Source of the DNA: Mycobacterium sp. NBC_00419
GTDB taxonomy: Bacteria; Actinomycetota; Actinomycetes; Mycobacteriales; Mycobacteriaceae
Length of the DNA: 64,000 bases
NCBI RefSeq assembly: GCF_036023875.1
Contig: NZ_CP107931.1
Location: forward strand, 1,922,001 to 1,986,000
Direction: 5' to 3'
Below the pieces are notes generated by a model that saw only the letters and a list, made by a program, of their open reading frames with translations, ran no database searches and was not told where the DNA came from. Position 1 is the stretch's first letter, and every line of letters starts with the position of its first letter. Positions 7,678 to 17,086 of this stretch are shown here, in pieces. The translations under genes and the position numbers were made by a program.

Positions 7678-9243
7678 ATGAGCGACATCATCGACCCGCC
7701 TGCCCCGGAGGCAGCCACGGGCGACGCCGTCCAGCGGCTCAAGCCCAACGCCGTCGGCCTGATGGGCGTCCTGTTCATGGCGGTCGCGACCGCGGCGCCG
7801 ATCACCGCCATGGTGGGCAACGTGCCGATCGCGGTCGGGTTCGGTAACGGCGCCTACGCCCCGGCCGGCTACTTCGTCGCCACGATCGTGCTCACCCTGT
7901 TCGCCATCGGGTACGCCGCGATGAGCAAGCACATCACCGCGACCGGGGCCTTCTACGGTTACATCTCCCACGGCCTCGGCCGCATCGTGGGACTGGGCGC
8001 AGGGTTCCTGACGACGATGGCCTACATGGTCTTCGAGGCATCGCTGATCGGGATCTTCGCGTTCTTCGCCAACGACACCTTCAACAGCCTCTTCCACGTC
8101 AACATCTCGTGGGTCGTGTTCGCCCTTGCCATGCTGGTGGTGAACCTGGTGCTGACCTACTTCGACATCAACCTGGCCGCCAAGGTGCTGGGCGTGTTCC
8201 TCATCACCGAGATCCTGATGCTGTCACTGATGGGGGCCTCGGTGCTGTTCACCGGCGGCGGCCCGCAGGGCTGGTCCTGGGGATCGCTGAACCCGCTCAA
8301 CGGCTTCAAGAGCCTGTCAGGCACGGTCGCGGGCCCCGACGGCGGCGCGCTGGCAGTGGCCGGCTCGGCAGGTATCGGGCTGTTCTTCGCCTTCTGGTCA
8401 TGGGTCGGATTCGAGTCCAGCGCGATGTACGGCGAGGAGTCCAAGAACCCGAAGAAGATCATCCCGATCGCAGTGATCGGCTCCGTCATCGGCATCGGTG
8501 TGTTCTACGTCCTGATCTCGTGGCTGGCCATCGTCGGTACCGGACCGCAGAATGCCATTGCGCTGGCGCAGGATTCGAAGACCGCCGGTGACATCTTCTT
8601 CGGCCCGGTCGACAAGAACCTGGGCACCTGGGCAGTCGACATGTTCAAGATCCTGTTGATGACCGGATCGTTCGCCTGCGGTATGGCGTTCCACAACTGC
8701 GCGGCGCGCTACATCTACGCCCTCGGCCGGGACAACGTCATCCCCGGGATGCGCAAGACCCTGGGCGCCACCCACGCGGTGCACGGCTCGCCGCACATCG
8801 CCGGCCTGGTTCAGACCATCTTCGCCACCGTCGTCGTGCTGTTCTTCGCCATCACCGGTCGCGACCCCTACACCGGCCTGTACGGGCTGATGGCACTGCT
8901 GGGCACCACCGCGATCCTGATCGTGCAGGCACTGGCAGCGTTCGCGGTGATCGCCTACTTCCACGTCGGCAAGAACCACCCCGAGACCGCCAACTGGTTC
9001 CGGACATTCCTGGCACCGCTGCTGGGCGGGCTCGGCATGCTCTACGTCATCTACCTACTCGGTAAGAACGCATCGTTCGCGGCCGGGACGGCGTCTACGG
9101 ACTGGGTATTCACCATCATCCCCTACGTCGTCGGCGTGGTCGGGCTCAGCGGCGTGCTGCTGGCGGTGTACCTGAAGGCCAAGGCCCCGCAGCGGTATTC
9201 GGACCTGGGCCGGATCGTCCTCGAGGAGGCGCACGAACGCTGA
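7678..9243 (+). CDS. APC-superfamily amino acid/amine permease
   Basis: Integral membrane transporter of 521 residues with about 12 hydrophobic spans. The N-terminal APC signature covers helix 1 (LMGVLFMAVATAAPITAMVG) and the glycine-rich GNGAYAPAGYF. Such permeases import amino acids or amines by proton coupling. The start is ambiguous. ATG at 7678 gives a typical N-terminus, and the upstream copy of the putative operator would then be non-coding. An in-frame ATG at 7549 has a stronger ribosome-binding site (GGGAGGGG) and would add 43 atypical residues. It is followed after 43 bases by the aminotransferase gene, probably as one operon. Confidence 0.86.
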   Translation: MSDIIDPPAPEAATGDAVQRLKPNAVGLMGVLFMAVATAAPITAMVGNVPIAVGFGNGAYAPAGYFVATIVLTLFAIGYAAMSKHITATGAFYGYISHGLGRIVGLGAGFLTTMAYMVFEASLIGIFAFFANDTFNSLFHVNISWVVFALAMLVVNLVLTYFDINLAAKVLGVFLITEILMLSLMGASVLFTGGGPQGWSWGSLNPLNGFKSLSGTVAGPDGGALAVAGSAGIGLFFAFWSWVGFESSAMYGEESKNPKKIIPIAVIGSVIGIGVFYVLISWLAIVGTGPQNAIALAQDSKTAGDIFFGPVDKNLGTWAVDMFKILLMTGSFACGMAFHNCAARYIYALGRDNVIPGMRKTLGATHAVHGSPHIAGLVQTIFATVVVLFFAITGRDPYTGLYGLMALLGTTAILIVQALAAFAVIAYFHVGKNHPETANWFRTFLAPLLGGLGMLYVIYLLGKNASFAAGTASTDWVFTIIPYVVGVVGLSGVLLAVYLKAKAPQRYSDLGRIVLEEAHER

Positions 9244-9286
9244 GCGCACGGGCCGCGACCAACGAAAGACGACAAGGAGTAGCGAC

Positions 9287-10606
9287 ATGGGTTTCTCGAA
9301 CATCATGGATTCCAACAGCTACTCCCCGGATCAACCACTCGATCCGGCTACCGAATCGTTGGTCGCGGCCCGCGACCGCATGCTCGGCCCGGCCTACCGG
9401 CTGTTCTACGAGCGGCCCGTGCACCTGGTCCGCGGCGAGGGCACCCGCCTGTATGACGCGGACGGCGCGTGTTATCTCGACGCGTACAACAACGTCGCCA
9501 GCGTCGGGCACTGCCACCCGCACGTCGTCGAGGCCGTCAGCCGCCAGTTGGCCACCCTGAACACCCACACCCGCTATCTGCACGGCACGATCGTCGACTA
9601 CAGCGAGCGTCTGCTGGCGACCATGCCCGACGAGGTCGACCAGGTGATGTACGCCTGCACCGGTTCGGAGGTCAACGACCTCGCCCTGCGGGTGGCCGAA
9701 ATGTACACCGGCGCAAAAGGTGTCATCATCACAACCGACGCTTACCACGGCAACACCGCGGCCGTGACCGCGATCTCGCCGTCGATCGGCGGATCGACCG
9801 CGCTCGGAGAGCACGTGCGTGCCATCGCACCGCCGGACAGTTACCGGATCCCGGCAGACGAACTGGCGGGCCGGTTCGCTGCCGACGTCAGCGCGGCGAT
9901 CGACGACCTCCAGGCCGCCGGTACTGGAGTGAGTTGTCTGATCGTCGACACCATCTTCTCCTCCGACGGCATCTATCCCGACCCGTCGGTGCTCGCGCCT
10001 GCGGTGGCGGCGGTGCGCGCCGCGGGCGGGGTGTTCATCGCCGACGAGGTGCAACCCGGGTTCGCCCGCACCGGTGAGGCCATGTGGGGCTTCCAGCGCC
10101 ACGGCGTGGTGCCCGATCTGGTGACGACGGGCAAGCCCATGGGCAACGGCCTGCCGATCGCGGCCATGGCCGCGCGCGCCGGCGTGCTGGAGTCATTCGC
10201 CCGCGGGGTGCCCTACTTCAACACCTTCGGTGGCAACCCGGTCACCATGGCGGCGGCCACGGCCGTGCTCGACGTCATCGAGGACGAGAAGCTGATGGCC
10301 AACGCGGCGGACGTCGGGACCGCGTTGCGTACCGAGCTGACGGCATTGGGCCGCGACCATCCGTGCATCGGTGAAGTACGGGGCGCCGGACTCTACATCG
10401 GTGTCGAAATCGTCACTGAGACAGGCGAACCCGATCGTGCCGGTGCCAAGAAGATCGTCAACGCGATGCGTGAGCACCGGGTGCTGATCTCGGTATGCGG
10501 GCACGGCGGCAACGTGCTGAAGGTCCGCCCGCCGCTGGTGTTCTCCGAATCCGACGTCGACTGGTTCTGCACCGCATTCGCCGACGTTCTACATTCCTCG
10601 TTTTGA
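9287..10606 (+). CDS. Class-III aminotransferase-fold PLP enzyme (possible phospho-lyase)
   Basis: The 439-residue fold-type I, class-III PLP enzyme shows the aspartate segment IADEVQPGFARTG (near 247) and the PLP lysine in VTTGKPMGNGLP (near 283). The ribosome-binding site AAGGAG precedes ATG. Class III includes omega-aminotransferases and also the AGXT2-like phospho-lyases that act on O-phosphoethanolamine or 5-phosphohydroxylysine. The DEVQ.GF.R.G pattern and the genomic pairing with an APH-fold kinase make phospho-lyase activity attractive: the kinase would phosphorylate a hydroxy-amine and this enzyme would release phosphate and ammonia. An ordinary aminotransferase cannot be excluded from sequence alone. 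Confidence 0.83.
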   Translation: MGFSNIMDSNSYSPDQPLDPATESLVAARDRMLGPAYRLFYERPVHLVRGEGTRLYDADGACYLDAYNNVASVGHCHPHVVEAVSRQLATLNTHTRYLHGTIVDYSERLLATMPDEVDQVMYACTGSEVNDLALRVAEMYTGAKGVIITTDAYHGNTAAVTAISPSIGGSTALGEHVRAIAPPDSYRIPADELAGRFAADVSAAIDDLQAAGTGVSCLIVDTIFSSDGIYPDPSVLAPAVAAVRAAGGVFIADEVQPGFARTGEAMWGFQRHGVVPDLVTTGKPMGNGLPIAAMAARAGVLESFARGVPYFNTFGGNPVTMAAATAVLDVIEDEKLMANAADVGTALRTELTALGRDHPCIGEVRGAGLYIGVEIVTETGEPDRAGAKKIVNAMREHRVLISVCGHGGNVLKVRPPLVFSESDVDWFCTAFADVLHSSF

Positions 10607-10633
10607 CCCGCTGCCTACGGGCACACTGGAGCC

Positions 10634-10897
10634 GTGGCACACGAATCCAAACCGGGCGACCGGGACACCCTCGCACGAATTCACGACCTGGTCGCCCAGG
10701 AGCGGGAACTGCGCGAGCAGCTCATCCATCAGGAGATCGACCCGTCCGAAGAGCACCAGCGGCTGCGCGCGATCGAAACCGAACTCGACCAGTGCTGGGA
10801 TCTGCTGCGGCAGCGCCGGGCCCTGCGCGAGACCGGCGGCGATCCGGGTCAGGCCGCGGTTCGCCCGCCCGACGAAGTCGAGGGCTATCTCAGCTGA
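10634..10897 (+). CDS. DUF2630 family small protein
   Basis: Charged, mostly helical 87-residue protein starting at GTG. The central part (DLVAQERELREQLIHQEIDP to RLRAIETELDQCWDLLRQRR) is likely an antiparallel coiled coil and matches the DUF2630 family found in actinobacteria. Its function is unknown. It lies 27 bases after the aminotransferase and may be read from the same transcript. Its stop overlaps the convergent MarR gene by 8 bases. Confidence 0.8.
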   Translation: MAHESKPGDRDTLARIHDLVAQERELREQLIHQEIDPSEEHQRLRAIETELDQCWDLLRQRRALRETGGDPGQAAVRPPDEVEGYLS

Positions 10898-11303
10898 GCA
10901 TCCGGGCCAGAACCGCCTGCAGGGTGCGGAGGTCCTCGTCGCCGAGCGCGGCAAGGCGATCGGGTGCCGGATCCTCGGTGGCGTCCAGGACGGCGACCAT
11001 CTGATGCCCGGCCTCGGTCAGCGAGACCAGCTTGCAGCGGCGGTTGTGCGGGTCGATCTCCCGGGTCACCAGGCCGCGGGCTTCCAAGTCGTTGACCGCT
11101 ACCGTCGCCGCCGGGGCGTCGATGGTCGCCATCTCGGCAACCTGCTTCACCGTCATCGGCCGCTTGGCAAGCCGCTTGAGGATGCGAATCCGGCTGAACG
11201 GCAGCCCCGTTCGCTCGACAACGGCGCGCCGCCAGCCGTCTTTGTTGTCAAGAACCAACGCCGACAGTGTGCGCCACACCTCGTCAGCCAGGGGGTTAGA
11301 CAT
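10890..11303 (-). CDS. MarR-family transcriptional regulator
   Basis: The 137-residue winged-helix protein of the MarR family has a recognition-helix region MTVKQVAEMATIDAPAATVAVNDLEARG and a wing with DPHNRRCKLVSLTEAG. ATG at 11303 lies inside the 3' end of the upstream MFS gene (8-base overlap), implying translational coupling. A larger open frame runs upstream, but its sequence is a shadow of the transporter. It probably represses its own operon through the inverted repeats over the MFS start. Confidence 0.88.
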   Translation of the reverse strand: MSNPLADEVWRTLSALVLDNKDGWRRAVVERTGLPFSRIRILKRLAKRPMTVKQVAEMATIDAPAATVAVNDLEARGLVTREIDPHNRRCKLVSLTEAGHQMVAVLDATEDPAPDRLAALGDEDLRTLQAVLARMLS

Positions 11304-12744
11304 GGGCGGCCCCCACTCGCTGCTGCTCGATGAGCGGTGCCAGCCGCTCGGCGGACAGGTTGGCCCGGGTGGACGTCGACGTGATGGCCAGTACGGCGAT
11401 GATGAGGCCCAGCGCGATGTTGATGAACCACAGCGGCTGTGCCGCCGAGGTGAAGTCAGCGCCCATGCCGGCCAGTGCCGGACCCGCGACCGAACCACAC
11501 AGCGCCACACCGATACTCACACCGACCTGACGTGAGGTCGATGTCACCGCGGACGCAGCGCCCGCGCGGTCCTTGGGCATGCCGCTGACCGCTGCATTGG
11601 TGATCGGTGCGTTGACCATGCCGAATCCGATGCCGTACACCGCGAAGATCACCAGCAGCGCCCACACCGGCGTCGTCGGCGTCAGGAACGTCAGCATCAC
11701 CGAGGCGATCACCATCAGAACGCCCGAGATCAGCAGTGAGGGGCGGGCGCCGTAGCGGCCGACCAGCCGACCGGACAACGGCGAGAAGAACAGCGCGCCG
11801 ACGGCGATCGGCAGGTAGATCAGACCGGTGTGCGCCGCCGAATAGCCGCGCTCCCCTTGCAGATACAGCGACATCATGAACAGGAACGCTCCCCAGCCGG
11901 CAAAGGCACACACGGCGGTCACCGTAGCCGACGAGAACGGGATACTGCGGAAGAACCGCAGATCGATGAAGGGGTCGTGACGGCGCGACTCGTACCGCAG
12001 GAATCCCACGAAGGCGACGGCCGCGACCACGACGATCGCGATGATGGCGGGATTGGTCCAGCCCAGGCCGGGTCCTTCGATCAGGACGAACACCAATCCG
12101 AACAGGGTGAGCACGGCCAGCAGCTGGCCGATCGGATCGATACCGCGCATGGTCGCCGACTTGGTCTCCGGCACGAAGATCGCCGTCAGCACGATTGCGG
12201 CCGCACAGATCGGCAGGTTGATCCAGAACACGGCGCGCCACCCGACCACCTCGATGAGCAGGCCGCCGACGATCGGGCCGAGCGCCATCGAGATGCCGAC
12301 CACCGCCCCCCAGAAGCCCACTGCCCGCGCACGCTCGACCCGTCCGACGAAGATCTGCGAAATGATGGACAGCGCAACAGGGTTGAGCATCGAGCCGCCG
12401 ACAGCCTGAATCAGCCGCGCGCCGATGAGCATGGTGATGGTGGGGGCGACGCTGCACAACAGCGAGCCGACGGCGAAGGTGACCAGGCCGATCTGGAAGA
12501 CGCGGCGCCGGCCGAAGCGGTCGCCCGTTGCACCGGCGAGCATGAGCAGCGAGGCCAGCACCAGGGTGTAGATGTCGACTACCCACTGCATCTGGGCGGG
12601 TGAGGCGTGCAGATCGGCGCGGATCGACGGGATCGCGACATTGACGATGGTGGCGTCCATCGACACGATCAGCAGACTCAGACAGCAGGACGCCAGAACG
12701 ATGGTCTTGCGACGCGCGCTGAGATCGCTGACAGTTGTATTCAC
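11296..12744 (-). CDS. MFS drug exporter, DHA2 (14-helix) type
   Basis: Efflux protein of 482 residues in the EmrB/QacA group. Visible motifs are motif A ([19 protein letters not shown]) after helix 2 and motif C-like glycines ([19 protein letters not shown]) in helix 5. The D1-type segment [14 protein letters not shown] in helix 1 is characteristic of DHA2 proteins. There are about 14 hydrophobic spans. The start is GTG at 12744, lying within an inverted-repeat operator region. It is co-transcribed with the overlapping MarR gene, a common arrangement for substrate-inducible efflux. Confidence 0.9.
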   Translation of the reverse strand: MNTTVSDLSARRKTIVLASCCLSLLIVSMDATIVNVAIPSIRADLHASPAQMQWVVDIYTLVLASLLMLAGATGDRFGRRRVFQIGLVTFAVGSLLCSVAPTITMLIGARLIQAVGGSMLNPVALSIISQIFVGRVERARAVGFWGAVVGISMALGPIVGGLLIEVVGWRAVFWINLPICAAAIVLTAIFVPETKSATMRGIDPIGQLLAVLTLFGLVFVLIEGPGLGWTNPAIIAIVVVAAVAFVGFLRYESRRHDPFIDLRFFRSIPFSSATVTAVCAFAGWGAFLFMMSLYLQGERGYSAAHTGLIYLPIAVGALFFSPLSGRLVGRYGARPSLLISGVLMVIASVMLTFLTPTTPVWALLVIFAVYGIGFGMVNAPITNAAVSGMPKDRAGAASAVTSTSRQVGVSIGVALCGSVAGPALAGMGADFTSAAQPLWFINIALGLIIAVLAITSTSTRANLSAERLAPLIEQQRVGAAHV

Positions 12745-12770
12745 ACAACTATTGTTAAACTACAACTGTC
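12730..12770. promoter_or_regulatory. Probable MarR operator over the MFS start
   Basis: A perfect 10-bp inverted repeat, GACAGTTGTA at 12730-12739 and its complement at 12761-12770, flanks a further near-palindrome TTGTTAAACTACAA (12753-12766). AGTTGT/ACAACT occurs three times in 41 bases. TTGT/ACAA half-sites are typical of MarR proteins. The block covers the GTG start and the upstream region, so binding would block transcription or translation initiation. Confidence 0.6.
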
Positions 12771-12832
12771 TTGCGGTCAAGTGCCGATGCGACGCCGAGA
12801 TCGACGAAATGGCGAAGAGCACTCGAACTTGT

Positions 12833-12856
12833 CCGCCCGAATGTCGGGTTGGGCGG
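12833..12856 (-). terminator. Hairpin downstream of gltA2
   Basis: The arms CCGCCC (12833-12838) and GGGCGG (12851-12856) can pair. Nested inside, CCCGA/TCGGG can form an alternative stem with a three-base loop. It lies within 35 bases of the citrate synthase stop. There is no T-run, so this is a modest prediction. Confidence 0.4.
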
Positions 12857-12867
12857 TGCAGGAAAAG

Positions 12868-14163
12868 CTAGCGCCCGGCGATGGTGATGTAGTCGCGTTC
12901 GGTGTAGCCGGTGTAGATCTGGCGCGGACGGCCGATCTTGCTGCTGCCCTCGTCGTGCATCTCACGCCAGTGCGCGATCCAGCCGGGCAGCCGGCCGAGT
13001 GCGAACAGCACGGTGAACATCCGGGTCGGGAAGCCCATCGCGCGGTAGATCACGCCGGTGTAGTAGTCGACGTTCGGATAGAGCTTGCGCTCGATGAAGA
13101 AGTCGTCGGTGAGCGCGATCTCTTCGAGCTGCTTGGCGATGTCGAGCAGCTCGTCGTCGCCGCCGAGCTTGCCCAGGATCTTGTCGGCCTGCTCCTTGAC
13201 GATCCGAGCGCGCGGGTCGTAGTTCTTGTAGACCCGGTGCCCGAAGCCCATCAGCTTCACGCCGTCTTCCTTGTTCTTGACCTTCTTGACGAACGTCTTG
13301 ACGTCGTCTTCGCCGAGGCGGATCTTCTCGAGCATCTCCAGCACGGCCTGGTTGGCGCCGCCGTGCAGCGGGCCCCACAGCGCGTTGATTCCGCCGGAGA
13401 TCGAGGTGAACAGGTTGGCCTGCGACGAGCCGACCAGCCGCACCGTCGACGTCGAGCAGTTCTGCTCATGGTCGGCGTGCAGGATCAGCAGCATGTCCAG
13501 CGCCCGGACGATCTCGGGATCCACCTCGTAGGGCTCGGCAGGCAGGCCGAACGTCATGCGCAGGAAGTTCTCGACGAGGGTCAGGGTGTTGTCCGGGTAC
13601 AGGAACGGCTGGCCGACGGACTTCTTGTAGGCGTAGGCGGCGATGGTGGGCAGCTTGGCCAGCAGCCGGATGGTCGACAACTCGACCTGCTTGTTGTCCA
13701 GCGGGTCCAGCGAGTCCTGGTAGTAGGCGCTCAGCGCGTTGACGGCGCTGGAGAGCACCGGCATCGGGTGGGCGTTGCGCGGGAAGCCGTCGAAGAACCG
13801 CTTGAGGTCTTCGTGCAGCAGCGTATGGCGCTGAATCTGGGTGGTGAACGCCTCCAGCTGTTCAGTGCTGGGGAGCTCACCGTAGATGAGCAGGTAGCTC
13901 ACCTCGATGAAGGTCGACTTCTCGGCGAGCTGCTCGATCGGGTAGCCGCGGTAGCGCAGAATCCCTGCGTCACCGTCGATGTAGGTGATGGCGCTCTTGG
14001 TTGACGCGGTGTTCACGAAGCCCGAGTCGAAGGTCGTGTACCCGGTCTTGGACAGCAGCGACCCCAGTGCGATTCCGTCGGACCCCTCCGTCGCGTGGAC
14101 GATGTCCAGGTCGAGCTCGCCCCCCGGGTACTTCAGGGTGGCGGTGTCGTCGGTTGCGGCCAC
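12868..14163 (-). CDS. gltA2: Citrate synthase, type II
   Basis: TCA-cycle citrate synthase of 431 residues condensing oxaloacetate and acetyl-CoA. Catalytic histidines are visible in [10 protein letters not shown] and [15 protein letters not shown], with the C-terminal active-site region [17 protein letters not shown]. The N-terminal domain ([14 protein letters not shown]) is that of the long hexameric type II enzymes. It matches Rv0896 of M. tuberculosis as I remember it. The start is GTG with the ribosome-binding site AAGGGG. It is a single gene, with a second, shorter citrate synthase 3 kb away. Confidence 0.95.
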   Translation of the reverse strand: MAATDDTATLKYPGGELDLDIVHATEGSDGIALGSLLSKTGYTTFDSGFVNTASTKSAITYIDGDAGILRYRGYPIEQLAEKSTFIEVSYLLIYGELPSTEQLEAFTTQIQRHTLLHEDLKRFFDGFPRNAHPMPVLSSAVNALSAYYQDSLDPLDNKQVELSTIRLLAKLPTIAAYAYKKSVGQPFLYPDNTLTLVENFLRMTFGLPAEPYEVDPEIVRALDMLLILHADHEQNCSTSTVRLVGSSQANLFTSISGGINALWGPLHGGANQAVLEMLEKIRLGEDDVKTFVKKVKNKEDGVKLMGFGHRVYKNYDPRARIVKEQADKILGKLGGDDELLDIAKQLEEIALTDDFFIERKLYPNVDYYTGVIYRAMGFPTRMFTVLFALGRLPGWIAHWREMHDEGSSKIGRPRQIYTGYTERDYITIAGR

Positions 14164-14226
14164 AAGAACCCCTTCTGCGCTTTTCGACGCCTGCTAAGGC
14201 TGTCCGTACTTAGGTGAAGGTAGTCG

Positions 14227-14910
14227 CTATTGTGCCGACTCGCCCGCGGGGGGCTGGCCCGGGGTATGCCATGGGGTCCACAACCGGGCGAACAGAGCGT
14301 AAGTCGACTCGATGCGCTCGCACAGAACGTCCGGTTGGATCGGTGGTGCGCCGGGTGCGCCCAGGCCCGCGCAGGCGACACCCATGAGCACCGCCCAGGT
14401 GTCGAAGACGATCCGCAACGCCGGATCGGTGACCTCCACCCGCATCCGACACGCGGCGGCGGCGAAGACCGGATGCTGGGGTCCGTCCGGCCGGTAGGAG
14501 AAGGCCGACAGGCCGATCGCCGGCGCGCTGCCGAGGATCCTGAGCAACAGCGTCATCCGGTCGAAGAAGACGGGATCGTGCTCGCCGCCCGGGCGACCGC
14601 GGAACGTCTCGACGCTGGCCCGCATGAGGGCCTCGTGTTCGGTGATGTCCAGCGGTTGGCGGGCGATCGCGGCGGCCACCCCGTCGGCGACGTCGGCGAC
14701 GACCGCAACGACGACCGCCTCCTTGCTCGGGAAGTAGCGGCTGAAGGTCCGGGCCGAGACGTCGGCGGCGGCGGCGATCTGGTCGACGGTGGTGTTGTCG
14801 TAGCCCTGCTCGACGCACAACTTCGCCGCCACGTCGATCAACGTGGCGCGCGTGCGTTGTTTCTTACGTTCCCGGAGTCCGGAAGCGCCGTTGTTGATGT
14901 CCCCGGCCAC
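14227..14910 (-). CDS. TetR-family transcriptional regulator
   Basis: The 227-residue protein has an N-terminal helix-turn-helix (about 15-62, with GYDNTTVDQIAAAADVSARTFS and RYFPSKEAVV), followed by an all-helical ligand-binding domain and a proline-rich tail. The start is GTG. The gene stands alone, 117 bases downstream of an MFS gene and 63 bases upstream of gltA2 on the same strand. Its regulon cannot be read from sequence; it might act on itself or on the neighbouring MFS gene. Confidence 0.88.
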   Translation of the reverse strand: MAGDINNGASGLRERKKQRTRATLIDVAAKLCVEQGYDNTTVDQIAAAADVSARTFSRYFPSKEAVVVAVVADVADGVAAAIARQPLDITEHEALMRASVETFRGRPGGEHDPVFFDRMTLLLRILGSAPAIGLSAFSYRPDGPQHPVFAAAACRMRVEVTDPALRIVFDTWAVLMGVACAGLGAPGAPPIQPDVLCERIESTYALFARLWTPWHTPGQPPAGESAQ

Positions 14911-15010
14911 GCCAGACCAGCCCCTCGCCTCACAGCGTCCTTTAAGTCCGCTGGTCGAGGGTATTCCGCAGTTCGTGCAGATGGAAGCAATATCACCGTA
15001 TTGATCGACG

Positions 15011-15026
15011 CCGGCGAATCCGCCGG
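15011..15026 (-). terminator. Short GC hairpin after MFS gene
   Basis: CCGGCG-AATC-CGCCGG is a perfect 6-bp stem with a 4-base loop directly after the transporter stop codon. There is no U-tract. It is possibly a weak terminator or 3'-end stabiliser. Confidence 0.4.
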
Positions 15027-15027
15027 A

Positions 15028-16311
15028 CTACCGGGATATCGGCGGTTCAACGCGATAGCGCACGAAGGCCGGAACCGCCGCCGAGGCCAGCAGCACGCCG
15101 ACCACGACGAGCCCTCCCCCGCCGGCCGCGGCGATCGTGGTGCCCACGGCTGCGGCTGCGGCACCGTGCACCGCGTCAGCCAGCCGGGGACCACCCGCGA
15201 CCACGACCAGGAACACCCCCTGCAGCCGGCCCCGCAGGTCGTCGGATGCCACCTCCTGCAGAATCGTCGACCGGAACGCCGCTGACACCATGTCGGCTGC
15301 CCCGCCAATTGCCAAGAACGCCAACGCAATCCACAGCACATGACCGGCGCGACCACCAGCCAGGCCACCCGCCACCCCGAACCCGGCCATCGCGACACCC
15401 CACACCACGATGGCGACGATGACCGCCAGCCCCTGGCGGCGAACCCGCGGGAACCAGCCGGAGAACACCCCACCGGCGACGGCGCCGAACGACATCGCGG
15501 CAGCCAGCAGGGCCATGGTCGTACCGCCCGCGACCGGCCCACCGAAGCTCTCGTGCGCCATCTGCGGGAACAGCGCCCGCGGCATCCCGAAGATCATCGC
15601 GATCAGGTCGACGACGAACGACATCAGCACCACCCGGTTTCCGGCCAGATAGCGGAATCCCTCGAGCACCGCACCGATGCCCCAGCGGGAGGACCCGTCG
15701 GGACCGGCCGCCTCGGTGGCGGGCATGGGGGCGAGCCGGAACGTCGCCCAGATGGGCAGCAAACAGGTGATGGCGTCGATCAGATACAACGTCGACAGAT
15801 CGATCCAGCGCAGCAGCAGACCGGCGAGCAGCGGACCGACGATCGCCCCGAACTGCTGCACCGTCATGTTCAGCGAATTCGCCGCCGGCAGCTGGTCGAT
15901 CGGGAGCATGCGGGGAATCGCGGCACCCCGGGTCGGTGAGTTGATGGCGAAGAACGCCTGCTGCACCGACAGCAGCACGAGCACCAGCCAGACGTTGTTG
16001 CACTGCAGAGCGGCCTGCACCCACAGCAGGACGGAGGCTACCGCCAGGCCGCAGGAGGCGATGATCAGCAGCAGGCGCCGGTCCATCGCGTCGGCCCAGG
16101 CCCCGCCGAGCAGACCGAACACGATCAACGGCACGAGCGCGAACAGACCTGCGAGGCCCACGTAAGCGGAGTTCTGGGTCAGGACGTAGAGCTGCACGGG
16201 CACCGCGAAGATCGTGAGGTTGCCCCCGATCACCGTGACGATGCCGGCCAGCCACAGCCGCCGGAAATCCGGCGTTCGCAGCGGTGTGGTGTCGGCGAAA
16301 AGCCTTCGCAC
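15028..16311 (-). CDS. MFS transporter (EntS-like)
   Basis: Transporter of 427 residues with about 12 hydrophobic spans. The loop after helix 2 (LGGAWADAMDRRLLLI) is the motif-A equivalent used by the EntS/MFS_3 group of exporters. The start is GTG, 2 bases after the pdxH stop, so it is co-transcribed with and translated just after pdxH. The substrate is unknown; export of a small metabolite or drug is the usual role of the group. Confidence 0.84.
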   Translation of the reverse strand: MRRLFADTTPLRTPDFRRLWLAGIVTVIGGNLTIFAVPVQLYVLTQNSAYVGLAGLFALVPLIVFGLLGGAWADAMDRRLLLIIASCGLAVASVLLWVQAALQCNNVWLVLVLLSVQQAFFAINSPTRGAAIPRMLPIDQLPAANSLNMTVQQFGAIVGPLLAGLLLRWIDLSTLYLIDAITCLLPIWATFRLAPMPATEAAGPDGSSRWGIGAVLEGFRYLAGNRVVLMSFVVDLIAMIFGMPRALFPQMAHESFGGPVAGGTTMALLAAAMSFGAVAGGVFSGWFPRVRRQGLAVIVAIVVWGVAMAGFGVAGGLAGGRAGHVLWIALAFLAIGGAADMVSAAFRSTILQEVASDDLRGRLQGVFLVVVAGGPRLADAVHGAAAAAVGTTIAAAGGGGLVVVGVLLASAAVPAFVRYRVEPPISR

Positions 16312-16313
16312 GA

Positions 16314-17009
16314 CTAGGGCTGAAGCCGCTCGATGACGTCGTCCGGGCCTGATGTCGCCGGCCCAGCGGCTCCCGTCACCCGAATTCGGTTGTGAATCCT
16401 GTTCTCCCGGCCTTGCCAGAACTCGACGACCTCCGGCGCGATGCGGTAACCGCCCCAGTGCGGGGGCACCGGCACCTGCTCGTCACCGGCGAAGCGCGCG
16501 GTCACCTCGGCCAGCTGGCCGAGCAGATCCGAGCGCGACCCGATCGGCCGGGACTGCGCCGACGCCCACGCGCCGAGCTGCGAGCCACTAGGGCGTTTGG
16601 ACCAGTACTCGGCGGTCTCCTGGCTACTGACCTTGGTGACCGAGCCGCGGAGGTGAACCTGACGACCCAGCGCGTACCAGGGGAACGTCACCGACGCATA
16701 CGGGGTGGCGGCCAGGTCGTCACCCTTGGCGGAGTCGTAGTTGGTGTAGAAGGTGATGCCGGCCTCGTCCACGCTCTTGCACAGCACGCTTCGGCTGACC
16801 GGCCTGCCGTCGGAGACCGTGGCCAGCACCATCGCGTTGGGTTCGGCGACCCCGGCCGCTTCGGCGTCGGCAATCCACCTGTGCAACAACGCAAGCCAGC
16901 CGTCGGCCAGCCAGTCCACGTCGAGGTCGGTGCTGCCGTCCTTCTCGACCGAGCCGTACTCCACCCGCATCGCCGCCAGGCGATCACCCGCTGGAAATTC
17001 CACGGTCAT
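16314..17009 (-). CDS. pdxH: Pyridoxamine/pyridoxine 5'-phosphate oxidase
   Basis: FMN enzyme of 231 residues oxidising PNP/PMP to PLP. The conserved N-terminal part has [10 protein letters not shown], followed by [18 protein letters not shown], then [18 protein letters not shown] and [12 protein letters not shown]. The C-terminal [14 protein letters not shown] is the substrate-binding arginine region, and the chain ends ERLQP in place of the common ERLAP. It is the first gene of a two-gene unit with the MFS transporter and diverges from the second citrate synthase gene over a 77-base gap. Confidence 0.93.
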   Translation of the reverse strand: MTVEFPAGDRLAAMRVEYGSVEKDGSTDLDVDWLADGWLALLHRWIADAEAAGVAEPNAMVLATVSDGRPVSRSVLCKSVDEAGITFYTNYDSAKGDDLAATPYASVTFPWYALGRQVHLRGSVTKVSSQETAEYWSKRPSGSQLGAWASAQSRPIGSRSDLLGQLAEVTARFAGDEQVPVPPHWGGYRIAPEVVEFWQGRENRIHNRIRVTGAAGPATSGPDDVIERLQP

Positions 17010-17086
17010 ACGGTACGCCGCCGGCGGCGGGACGATTGTTACCGGCCGGTAGCGACAGGGCCGTGGGCGAGTGGAACAATCCCCCT

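Noticed and set aside
12607-14004. 465-codon plus-strand open frame opposite gltA2
   Set aside because: Antisense to citrate synthase; the composition is not protein-like.
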